From CAWAND01 sp963727915 (GTDB taxonomy: Bacteria; Chloroflexota; Anaerolineae; Anaerolineales; E44-bin32): 64,000 nt of DNA. Position 1 is the stretch's first letter. The number at the start of each line of letters is the position of its first letter. Below are positions 55,022-63,394 of this stretch, piece by piece. The position numbers were made by a program, and so were the translations under genes. Below the pieces are notes generated by a model that was given only the letters and a program-made list of their open reading frames with translations, had not been told where the DNA came from and ran no database searches. The DNA lies in assembly GCA_963727915.1 (NCBI GenBank), contig CAVSID010000008.1, positions 124,001 to 188,000 on the forward strand, written 5' to 3'.

Positions 55022-56731
55022 CTACAGAGAACATATTCCAGCCCGGCACGACTTGTGGCTGAGATGCTCGTCAAGCTCGTCCGAGAAGCGGGTCCACAGG
55101 GCTTGGAGCGGCATGGGCGCACTTTGACCCAATCCGCAAGCCGACAGGTGGGCCATGGCCTCGCTGATGTCCTTCAAATCCGTCTCAGCAACGCCTGTGG
55201 GCTCGCCCCTCCCGGTGGCCGCATCCAAGAACTCGCGCAGACGCACAGTGCCGATGCGGCACGGGAAGCACTTGCCACAGCTTTCGCTTTCGTAGAAAGC
55301 CAGGCAGGTGCGGGCGAAGTCCACCACGCAACAGGTGTCGTCCAGTACGACGACCCCGCCCGAGCCCAGAAACGCCCCGAGCTTCTGGGGTGCCTGGTAA
55401 TCGAGCGGGAGGTCCAGGTCGGCTTCCCCCATCAAGCCACCAGAGATTCCACCCAGGGTGAAGGCCTTCAAGTGCCTGCCTTCGGCCAGGCCACCGCCGT
55501 ATTCGAAAATGAGCTGGCGGGCGGTGATCCCCAAGGGCAGCTCGTAGTTGCCGGGCCGGTTGACCTTGCCACTCAACGAATACAGCTTGGTTCCGGCGCT
55601 CTCACCGACGCCCAGTGCCCTGTACCAGTCGGCGCCGTTGCGTAATATGGCGGGCACTGAGCTCAGCGTTTCGACGTTGTTGATTAAGGTGGGGAGGCCC
55701 CACAACCCGTTCGTGGTCGGATAAGGCGGACGCTCGCGTGGCCAAGGCCGCTTGCCCTCCAGAGAATTGAGCAAGGCCGTCTCTTCCCCGCACACGTAGG
55801 AACCGGCGCCGCGCCGGACATGGACAGTAAAACCGAACTCCGTCCCCTCAATCGATGGGCCCAACAATCCGGCTTTTCCGGCCTGGCGGATGGCGTCCGT
55901 CAGCAGGTCGTATGCCTGCGGGTATTCGTAGCGCAGGTAGATCACACCGGTGCGGGCGCCGACAAGCAGTCCGGCGACAGCCATCGCCTCCAGCAGCAAA
56001 TGTGGCCGAAGATGCAGGATCGCCCGGTCCTTAAACGTCCCCGGTTCGCCTTCATCGGCATTGCAGACCACCACCTTCTCGTCGCCGGTGGCGTCCCGAA
56101 CAGCTCGCCACTTAATTCCCACCGGGAACGCTGCTCCACCCCGCCCCACCAGCCCGCTGGCGGCGACGACTTCGAGAGCCGCATCCTGGTCACCGCCGTG
56201 AGCGAGCTTTAGCAGCTCAGCGTAGCCGCCGGCCTGTCGGTACTGATCGAGTGTCTCCGTGGATGAGAGTCCGTCGGTCGGGAAGATGGCCCGCTCGCCC
56301 GGCGTCGGCACAGGCGGCTGAAAGTGGGCTTCTTTCGGTCCAGTGGCGGAGAAGGCGCCCGATCGTAGCTGCGCCGGCGCATGGTCACAAAGCCCGGGAC
56401 AGGCGATGGCGTGCTCGCCTTCCTTCGGGGCCCCGGTGAGTGCGCACACCGGACCGCCGCAGGCCGCTGTCGCCTGCGGATCGGCCATGTCGGGAGCAAA
56501 GTAGTGGTAGAAGGTGGCGGCGCTGACAAGCTCGGCCAGGGGCAGGCCGAGGGACTCGGCCAAGGGGGCGAGCGTGCCATTCCCCAGCTGGCCTTGCTCG
56601 GCTAGCGCCTTGTGGAACGCCGGGAGGCCCGGTGCAGGATCCTCGTGCAAGGTTGGGATGACTTGCGAATCGGTACTCAGGATGCGCTCTCCTTGGGCAA
56701 CCGGTCGCAGCCCGGAACCGCACTTACTCAA
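55022..56731 (-). CDS. fdhB: NAD-dependent formate dehydrogenase beta subunit, NuoE-NuoF fusion
   Basis: About 550-569 residues. The N-terminal NuoE-like 2Fe-2S domain has CGGPVC and CPGLC ligands. NuoF domain: SGLVGRGGAAFPVGIKW (NADH/FMN), CNADEGEPGTFKDR (FMN), RRGAGSYVCGEETALLNSLE, and the 4Fe-4S motif SESCGKCFPCRIGT with a later Cys in HLSACGLG. It takes electrons from FdhA to NAD+. It lies 202 bases upstream of fdhA in the same operon. The longest frame begins at TTG 56731. AAGGAG near 56690 may instead drive a non-ATG start around 56680, so the exact N-terminus is uncertain. Confidence 0.9.
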   Translation of the reverse strand: MSKCGSGLRPVAQGERILSTDSQVIPTLHEDPAPGLPAFHKALAEQGQLGNGTLAPLAESLGLPLAELVSAATFYHYFAPDMADPQATAACGGPVCALTGAPKEGEHAIACPGLCDHAPAQLRSGAFSATGPKEAHFQPPVPTPGERAIFPTDGLSSTETLDQYRQAGGYAELLKLAHGGDQDAALEVVAASGLVGRGGAAFPVGIKWRAVRDATGDEKVVVCNADEGEPGTFKDRAILHLRPHLLLEAMAVAGLLVGARTGVIYLRYEYPQAYDLLTDAIRQAGKAGLLGPSIEGTEFGFTVHVRRGAGSYVCGEETALLNSLEGKRPWPRERPPYPTTNGLWGLPTLINNVETLSSVPAILRNGADWYRALGVGESAGTKLYSLSGKVNRPGNYELPLGITARQLIFEYGGGLAEGRHLKAFTLGGISGGLMGEADLDLPLDYQAPQKLGAFLGSGGVVVLDDTCCVVDFARTCLAFYESESCGKCFPCRIGTVRLREFLDAATGRGEPTGVAETDLKDISEAMAHLSACGLGQSAPMPLQALWTRFSDELDEHLSHKSCRAGICSL

Positions 56732-57126
56732 ATTGCCGCGCCCGGGACACGGCCGACAGCCCGCCCGGCCAAGGCGAACGGGAGACGATGGGCTCGCCTC
56801 CGCACCCGCAGGGCCTGCGGCCGTTGCTTAGGACTAGGTTAGACCTCGGTCAAGGTGTCCGGATAGAGCAGTTCATCACCCACTCAGGGTGACCATTGTC
56901 TATTCGATTGAGCCGGGCGCCCGGCGGGCCTTTTCAAGCTGTTACGGGGGCACCCAACCGACGATAGGCGCGGCGACGAGTTGGACTCGGGCAGGCCCTT
57001 GGCATTCCGCCACCAAGGCCCAAATCAGAGCCCTGGGCGAGCCCGGACCCCGGCGATGCGAATATGGACGTCCTCCCCGAGGCAGGATCGAGGCAGGCGG
57101 CCTGTCACAGCTCGCCAGGCGCCGGG
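56732..57126. other. Intergenic region upstream of formate dehydrogenase operon
   Basis: 395 bases between the fdh operon and the minus-strand phosphotransferase stop. It should hold the fdh promoter on the minus strand; only a weak TTGACC near 56849 is seen. No Rex/CRP-like palindrome and no gene seen. Confidence 0.45.
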
Positions 57127-58167
57127 TCAAGCTGGTGAGCTCGCCCCGCCCTCATCGTCTAGCCTGGCCAGGGCTATTCTCAACCAGCTCGCCGCCGCCG
57201 TGGCATCTTGGCCGCGCGCCCCGGCCGGGACGGCCGACATCACGCTATGCCAGGTCAGCGCACGGCTGATCGGGGCCAGCCGTTGGGCCAGATCGAACGA
57301 TTGGCGCAGCTCGCTGCGGGCAGCATGCGGTTCCCAGACCTCAAGGTAGGCATCACGCAGCCGCGCCAGCGCCGGAGAATCCGGCGCCAGTTCGAGCTGC
57401 CAGGCCAAGGAGCGCAAGGCGATCATAGGAGTGAAGAAAGGATGGCCGAGACCGGCTTCGCCCCAGTCGGCGAAAATGAACCTACCCTGATCAACGAAGA
57501 TGTTGCCGTCGTGAAAGTCGTCGTGATGCAGGGTGGGCGGCGGGCCCCAGCCTGCCAATCTTCGGCAAAGTTCCTCGACCCTCGGCAGCAGATGGTCAAG
57601 CCGTCTGGCTTCATCGTCGGTAATGGCTTCCGAGTGACCACTGGCCAGCGCCCCCGGGTCGCAGATCAGCCGCGCGTAGGCCCCCGGCAGGGACTCGGGC
57701 CGCCGATCCAGCGCCCCCAGCCGGAGCAACTCGGGGGCACGCTGCATCCATTCGATTTGGAGCTCTGCCATCCGCACCAGGGCCGCGGCGAACTGACCGA
57801 GGTCTTCTTCGCTTCGCACTGAATGTCGCAGGGGATGGCCGGCGTCTTCCATCAGGAGCCAGCCTCGATCCCGGTCGACGGCGACCAGCGACGGCACGGC
57901 GTCAGGGTGGGTGGCAAAGAGCGCCTGGTGAAGACCGGCTTCATGCCGAAGCTCATCGAGGACGGCCTTGAAGAACAGCCTCCCTTGGTGGGTATCAAGC
58001 GAGAAGACCGCTGACCAGGGACGTCGCTGGTGCTCGACAAGCCCCCCATGGACCGTGATCCCGGCGGCCCTGATGCTTTTGGCCACCCAGGACGAAGCGG
58101 TCCTGGTCCAGCCTTGCGCGTCCCAAGGGAGGCAGGACGGCTCCAGGGTCACGCTAGATCTCACCAT
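57127..58167 (-). CDS. Aminoglycoside-phosphotransferase-like kinase
   Basis: 346 residues, APH/choline-kinase fold. FFKAVLDELRHEAGLHQALF gives the ATP-binding Lys and helix-C Glu. GWLLMEDAGHPLR is the hinge, PPTLHHDDFHDGNIFVDQGR the catalytic HxDxxxxN loop, and FIFADWGEAGLGHPFF the metal-binding DWG segment. Substrate unknown; genomic neighbours do not suggest antibiotic resistance. ATG 58167 overlaps the end of the UspA gene by 14 bases. The longer frame to 58308 is a shadow of UspA. Confidence 0.87.
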   Translation of the reverse strand: MVRSSVTLEPSCLPWDAQGWTRTASSWVAKSIRAAGITVHGGLVEHQRRPWSAVFSLDTHQGRLFFKAVLDELRHEAGLHQALFATHPDAVPSLVAVDRDRGWLLMEDAGHPLRHSVRSEEDLGQFAAALVRMAELQIEWMQRAPELLRLGALDRRPESLPGAYARLICDPGALASGHSEAITDDEARRLDHLLPRVEELCRRLAGWGPPPTLHHDDFHDGNIFVDQGRFIFADWGEAGLGHPFFTPMIALRSLAWQLELAPDSPALARLRDAYLEVWEPHAARSELRQSFDLAQRLAPISRALTWHSVMSAVPAGARGQDATAAASWLRIALARLDDEGGASSPA

Positions 58168-59053
58168 CGAGCCCAACCGGCCCATCGGTTTGGGGCCCGA
58201 AGCTGGGCTCCTCGGATGCGGCATTGTCACCGCCGATGAGCACGGGAGAACCCGCCAGTTCTGCGACCTCCGCCGTGACGTTCGGGGTGTAGAGTTGCCG
58301 CAGTGCATGTGCGTTCCCAGGGGACCCCAACGATATCAGGTCATACGGACATCGTTGTGTTTCGGTCAGGATTTGACTCACCACCGAGCCGTGCCCCACC
58401 AGAAGTTCTGCTTTGGGATCGATCTTGCGCGATGCCTCCAGAACCTCCCCCAGCATCTTGGCTTGCGGCGTATGGCTTTCGAGCAAGCTGTCGCTGTGAT
58501 GTGCCACTTCCCGGGTGATGGGGTAATCATAGCCAATGGTCTCTACCACATGAATTAGTGTCAGTTGCGCCGAGAGGCGGCGCCCGAGTTCCAGCGCCAG
58601 CTCTTCGGCCGGCCGGCCGATCTGAAGACCGCCCAAGCATATCAGAATGCGTTCCACCTTCTCTTTTGGTTTAGGTACGTACAGGATGGGATACATCGTG
58701 GCGGCCATCAGCCGCCGCAGCGAACGGCCGCGCAGCCACCGCAGGACCGCCGGCCGGCCGAAGGGTCCCACCACCAGCAGCGTCCCCTCACGGGCAATCA
58801 AGCCAGCGATCGTCGCTTCCGCCTTGCCGAAACGCACCTGACGATCCAAATGAACCCCGGCGGCGCGGATTTGTGCTTCGGCCCTGTCAAGCTCCGCATC
58901 CAGCATCTGACGCGGCCTGCTCGCCTCGGCGACCCCAAGCAGAGTGACATCGGTACCCAGACGCTCCGCTAGCCAACCTCCCAGGCTCAGCGCGTGCCGC
59001 GCCTGAGGGGCCCCGTTGGTGCACAACACCAGGTGGCGAATGGGCGTCCTCAT
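58154..59053 (-). CDS. Universal stress protein, tandem UspA domains
   Basis: 299 residues. Domain 1: IRHLVLCTNGAPQARHALSL, ending EGTLLVVGPFG. Domain 2: RILICLGGLQIGRPAEELAL, LSAQLTLIHVVETIGYD, ending DLISLGSPGNAHALRQLY and SPVLIGG. The G-x2-G-x9-[ST] ATP motif is altered, as the second domain has GSPGN-x9-Y. ATG 59053 overlaps the chromate-transporter stop by ATGA, so translation is coupled. It may sense adenine nucleotide or stress for the neighbouring transporter; this is inference. Confidence 0.88.
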   Translation of the reverse strand: MRTPIRHLVLCTNGAPQARHALSLGGWLAERLGTDVTLLGVAEASRPRQMLDAELDRAEAQIRAAGVHLDRQVRFGKAEATIAGLIAREGTLLVVGPFGRPAVLRWLRGRSLRRLMAATMYPILYVPKPKEKVERILICLGGLQIGRPAEELALELGRRLSAQLTLIHVVETIGYDYPITREVAHHSDSLLESHTPQAKMLGEVLEASRKIDPKAELLVGHGSVVSQILTETQRCPYDLISLGSPGNAHALRQLYTPNVTAEVAELAGSPVLIGGDNAASEEPSFGPQTDGPVGLDGEI

Positions 59054-59568
59054 CGGAAGAAGATAACCCCCGCCAGCCCGGCGGCGAGCAGTACCAGAGG
59101 CGCTGGCGCGTTGAGCAACAGCGCCGTCAGACTGGCGACAGCGATCAAAGCGGTAGAGATTAGGTGACCCGTGAGTTCTCCGTGGAACAGCTGCCAGGCG
59201 ACAAGGATCATCAGCACGCTGACGGCGGGCGCCAGCCCCTGGACGAAATTGGAGACCCACGCCTCGCCTCGCACCAACTGCAGCAGCGCCACCACGCTCA
59301 GCATCAGCACGGTGGGGGGGATGATAGAGCCCATCAGCGCCACCAGGGCGCCGGGCAACCCGGCTGCCGCATAGCCCACGAACATGGCCAGTTGGAGCGC
59401 ATCGCTCCCAGGCAAGGCACTTGAGAAACCCACGGCTTCGACGAACTCCTCCTGCGTCATCAAGACGCCGGCGGCCTCTTTGTACAGCAGGCCAACCGAG
59501 GCCGGGCCGGAGGTCGTCAAGAGGTTGATCTTCAGGAACATGAGGAAGATGGTCCACAGCTTCGGCAT
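59050..59568 (-). CDS. chrA: Chromate transporter, short single-domain CHR type
   Basis: 172 residues with five to six helices. LKINLLTTSGPASVGLLYKE is the family N-terminal motif region (G-G-P-A form changed to SGPAS). MTQEEFVEAVGFSSALPGSD, then ALQLAMFVGYAAAGLPGALV follows. Short CHR proteins normally act as two homologous partners encoded in tandem, but only one is visible, so the partner may be elsewhere or absent. Starts the chrA-uspA-phosphotransferase transcript on the minus strand. Confidence 0.87.
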   Translation of the reverse strand: MPKLWTIFLMFLKINLLTTSGPASVGLLYKEAAGVLMTQEEFVEAVGFSSALPGSDALQLAMFVGYAAAGLPGALVALMGSIIPPTVLMLSVVALLQLVRGEAWVSNFVQGLAPAVSVLMILVAWQLFHGELTGHLISTALIAVASLTALLLNAPAPLVLLAAGLAGVIFFR

Positions 59569-59890
59569 AAGCCCTCCACCCGTTGCACGGGCCTAGAAGG
59601 TGCCTTCAGCAAGTTGCGTACGTCCAGACTCTTACATGAAAACACCCCTTCAAGAAGAGGTGTGCCGACTGGGCCCGCCTTATCCGGACAAACCGGATGA
59701 GAGAGGCCCGAGATGTCTATTGTGAGAATTATCACAAATAACCCGGGGGAATTCAAGTCCGAACTTCACCTGTCGCCTGGCTCACCAGACCGCCCGCGGA
59801 GTTATAATGATGAAGATTCCGCACCAGGAGTATCGCCGATCCATCAACCACCCAGGACCGCCTCTCCGGTCGGATCCAAAGGAGGTCACA
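59569..59890. other. Divergent intergenic region
   Basis: 322 bases between chrA and the small gene at 59891. Contains a near-perfect stem (ACACCCCTTC with GAAGAGGTGT, 59643-59662), the palindrome at 59720, and a TATAAT at 59803-59808 that is a good -10 for the plus-strand gene though its -35 is not recognisable. Confidence 0.5.
59720..59737. promoter_or_regulatory. Palindrome TTGTGAGAATTATCACAA
   Basis: Perfect half-sites, with arms extended to 8 bases by flanking A and T. It lies 152 bases upstream of chrA on one side and about 65 bases upstream of the TATAAT of the plus-strand gene on the other. This is the copy placed most like a classic regulatory site. Confidence 0.6.
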
Positions 59891-60112
59891 ATGCCACCAA
59901 TCAAACAGGGAACGAAAGCCGATGAGCGGATGAAGGGTTGCCTGCCAGAAGAGGCGCGTGACCACCTTCGCACCGCCCGAAGCGAGATGCGCCAAAGCAT
60001 TGAGACACTTCTTCCCCCAGGGTTTGTGGAACACCGTCGCGCTGCCCGGCGCGAACTGCTGCTGGCGGCTCAAAGCCTTATCCAGCACGCACTGGACCGT
60101 CTCGAGGCTTAG
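59891..60112 (+). CDS. Small helical conserved protein
   Basis: 73 residues: a charged N-terminus, then ARDHLRTARSEMRQSIETLL, PPGFVEHRRAARRELLLA and AQSLIQHALDRLEA. The EHRRAARRE-LLA signature is one I associate with short Chloroflexi proteins of unknown function. Two amphipathic helices, with no membrane span or cysteine. GGAGG lies 6 nt before ATG 59891. It follows a Rex/CRP-like palindrome and a TATAAT box, so it may be regulated. Confidence 0.75.
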   Translation: MPPIKQGTKADERMKGCLPEEARDHLRTARSEMRQSIETLLPPGFVEHRRAARRELLLAAQSLIQHALDRLEA

Positions 60113-60200
60113 TTTGGCGCCCGTTTTACCGTGCGTCGTGGCGCTCCCAGAGGCAAGTGCCTGGGGGTCGTCAAATTCGGTATTGCCGGGTCCCCCGACG

Positions 60201-61877
60201 TCACGGTTTCAGCACCCACAGCAAACTTAGAATAGCCAGGCCGAGCCCGAGGCCGCCCAACAGCTGGTCACCGTTGGTGTAGAGCAACGCGCCCACGAGC
60301 AACAGCGCGGCGAAGACCACGGCGCCCACCAGACGGTTGATCGATCGGCTAAGATGCCTGAGCCGCAGCTCGAGATTGGCAGAGGCGTGGGCCGTGACCG
60401 CCAGGTCGCCGCGCTCGATCTTGCCAAGCGCCTGGTCCAAACGCTCCGGGAGGCGGCCGAGCACCCGGCCCTCCGACACCAGCCAGCGCAGTAGTTCTTC
60501 CACCCACGCTCCTTGCTCGTCCGACATTAACCGGCGGGCGAATGGCGCCAGCCCTTCAAACAGGTTGAACTCAGGATTCAGGCCGGTGCACATCCCGGAC
60601 AGAATGGCCACACAGCGGCCGAGGAAGATCAAGTCCGTCGGAACCTGGAAGGGCATCTCATAGATCAGATCGCGGAACTGGTGGGCAAACTGGCGCATCG
60701 CCCGTCGGTCCATATGGGTCAGCTCGGTCATATTGCGGCCCCACACCTGGTCGAACATGGCCTCCTCGGCCTGCCCTATCCGGCCCAGGTCAGCGCCGGG
60801 CAGCAGCACGCCCAAGGCGACGTAGGCCCGCATGAGGCGGGACACGTCCCGCGTTGCGACGCCGATGGCCAGATCTCTCAGCCCACCCTTGGCGGACTCG
60901 TCCAGATGGCCCACCATCCCGAAATCGACGAAGACCAGCCGCCAGGCCCCATCGGCCTCGGGCTGGACAAACAGGTTGCCGGGATGGGGATCGGCGTGAA
61001 AGAAGCCTTCGATGAAGATCTGGCGCAGATAGGTTTCAAACAGGCGTTCGGCCACTTCCGACGCGGCACGCCAGCAGCCTTAATGGCTTCATAGTCAGTG
61101 ATCTTGATGGCGTAGACGTCTTCCAGCGTCAGGACAGTACCTGAAGACTGCCCGGAATGAACACTCGGGATGCGCACGCCCATGTCATCGGCGAACATTT
61201 CGCCGAAGCGGACGGCGTTGCTGGCTTCGGAAACATAGTCGACCTCTTCCCATAGTGTGCGGTTGAACTCTTCGAACAAGGCGTCCAGATTGGCACGCTT
61301 GGCGATCGGCTTGTAGCGCTTCAACCAGGAGATCACTCGCGCCAGGGCGTCGAGATCGACGCTGATGATGTCCTTGATCCGCGGCCGCTGGACCTTGATC
61401 ACCACCCGGCTGCCGTCCAGCAGCCGCGCCCTGTGCACCTGCCCAAGGGAGGCCGAGGCCAGCGGCTGGGGATCCACATCGGCGAAATGCACGCGCCATC
61501 CGCCTTGCAGACCGTCATTCAGGACGCCCTCGATGACGTCAAAGGGTTCGGCCGCCACCTCGTCCTGCAAACCGGACAGTTCATCGGTGATGTCCGGCGG
61601 AAGAACGTCGACACGCGCCGAGAGGAATTGGCCGACCTTGATCCACACACCTCCCATTTCGGTGGCTAACTTCCGGAAGGATCGGGCGGCGCCCCGGTAT
61701 CGTCCGGCAGCCGTCCGGCGCGCTAGGCGGCGCATCCCCACTCGCCTCAGGAATACATCCCAGAACAAGAAGCGCCCCAGCAACCCGGCGAAGTAGAGAA
61801 CCGCCCGCCGGTAGCGTGCCGAAAAGCCTGGGGCCCGCTTCGGGGTCGACGAGTTCGGGCAGCAGAGTTGTGTCCAA
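60201..61877 (-). CDS. ABC1/UbiB-family atypical kinase, two frameshifts
   Basis: About 555 residues. TTG 61877 with GGAGGG 6 nt upstream starts MDTTLLPELVD, and a shift near 61845 leads into KRAPGFSARYRRAVLYFAG. Family motifs: KxGQ in WIKVGQFLSARVDVLPPDI, ala-rich loop ASASLGQVHRARL, VVIKVQRP, EEVDYVSEASNA. After a second shift near 61075 follow FFHADPHPGNLFVQPE and FVDFGMVGHLD. Two membrane helices end the protein. UbiB/COQ8-type ATPases assist ubiquinone or menaquinone and membrane lipid metabolism. Confidence 0.88.
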
Positions 61878-62015
61878 GAAGAACCCTCCGGGATTCGATG
61901 GGCGGAGCTCGATTGTTCCCTTCCTATCCTAGTCGAATTTGGCGCCGGTGGGCGACCCCGCCGATCCCGCCCATGCGAACCCGTCAGGGGTACATCCAAT
62001 TTCGGCGGTTCGCAG

Positions 62016-62043
62016 CGGGCCGGATCATGCCCGGTCCGGCCCG
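62016..62043. repeat. Perfect inverted repeat in divergent leader
   Basis: CGGGCCGGA (62016-62024) pairs with TCCGGCCCG (62035-62043), 10-base centre, 63 bases before the reductase start. Role unknown. Confidence 0.5.
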
Positions 62044-62105
62044 GTCTGGACGGTTGGCACGGGCTCGGATAGACTGAAGGGCAACGGCGGCCTGAGGGAG
62101 GCTCC

Positions 62106-63366
62106 ATGTCTCAATTCGCGCAGCGACAGCATGATGTGGTGATCATCGGTGCGGGTCCAGGGGGTTCGGCCACGGCCGCCTACCTCGCACGCGCCGGGAT
62201 CGACGTGCTTCTCCTCGACAAGGCCTCCTTCCCCAGAGACAAGACCTGCGGGGACGCCGTCTCGGCGCAGGGCGTTGAAATCTTGGACGAGCTTGGGATC
62301 GGCAGCCGGCTGCGCCGCACGGGCTTCAAGACCCCAGCCGTGACGATCGTCTCCCCCGCCGGCCATAAGCTGCGGGCCGACATCCCTCCGGCCGAAGGTC
62401 TGCCTCGGTACGGCATCGTCGTCAAACGTCTCGAGCTGGACCAGATGGTGCTCGAGGCCGCCCAGGCGGCCGGGGCGACGTTCGTCGACGGTGTTCACGT
62501 ACGCGGTATGGAGCCCGTCGAAGAAGGCGGATGGACGATCATCGGCGACCGCGCTGGCACGGGGTTCTCGGCCCGGGGACGGACGGTGGTGATGGCGGTC
62601 GGCGCTGCACTGCCCCTGATGCGCCGCCTTGGTCTGGTTCCCAAGAAGCTGGAATACGCCTTCGCCGCCCGCTCCTACTACGAAGGCATCGCCGGCCTGG
62701 ACGACGCGCTCCATATCCATTTTGACGGGGTCCCCCTGCCGGGATACGGGTGGATATTTCCCGTTTCGGAGACAGCGGCCAATGTCGGCGCAGGCTACTA
62801 TCGGCGAGGGCCCTCCACGCCAACGACTGCGGCGGCTGTTCTGGACGCCTTTCTCGAGCATCCACCCCTGGCGGATCGCTTTCGTTCCGCCAGCCGGTTG
62901 ACTCCGGTGAAGGGGTTCCCCATCCGAACGGATTTCCACCGCTCGCAGTGCCTGGCGGACCGCCTCCTGGTGGTGGGCGAAGCCGCCGGTCTGGTTAACC
63001 CGTTCACGGGGGAGGGCATCGACTACACGCTCGAGTCGGCGCGCCTCGCGCGCGCGCGCGCTTGTCGACGCGTTTGAAGCAGGTGACCTCGGGCGGTCGT
63101 CTCTGGTCCGATACGAGAAGGCTTTACGCCAGCGATTTCAGCAGTTGTTCAGGCTGACCTACCTCATGCGGCAGTTGTACATGACGCCGGCATTGCTTGA
63201 TCCTCTGGTTTTGGCCTGCGCCAAGCGGCCCGACATGACACGCCTCTTGATCTCCGTTCTGCTTTCGTATGAGAGCCCCATCAAGGCCTTCTCTCCATCG
63301 GTTCTTGCGCGCATCCTGATCTCGTCCACGCCTTTGGGCAAGCCAAGAACGCCTCGCTCCGCTTGA
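62106..63366 (+). CDS. Geranylgeranyl-reductase-type FAD oxidoreductase, frameshifted
   Basis: About 420 residues. The FAD dinucleotide motif is VVIIGAGPGGSATAAYLARA at the N-terminus, with DKASFPRDKTCGDAVSAQGV, the geranylgeranyl-reductase P-R-x-K-x-C-G-[DE] motif, and the second FAD motif LLVVGEAAGLVNPFTGEGID. In a (CG)7 run at 63047-63061 the frame is lost; the next frame continues LVDAFEAGDLGRSSLVRYEK and finishes at 63366. Family members reduce isoprenoid chains of lipids or quinones. Position beside the ABC1 kinase supports a lipid or quinone role. Confidence 0.87.
63047..63061. repeat. (CG)7 dinucleotide repeat inside reductase gene
   Basis: CGCGCGCGCGCGCGC. The frame of the reductase gene breaks within or next to this tract, consistent with slippage by the polymerase or the sequencer. 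Confidence 0.8.
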
Positions 63367-63394
63367 GGTCGCCTCAACAGATCGACCTCAGGCT

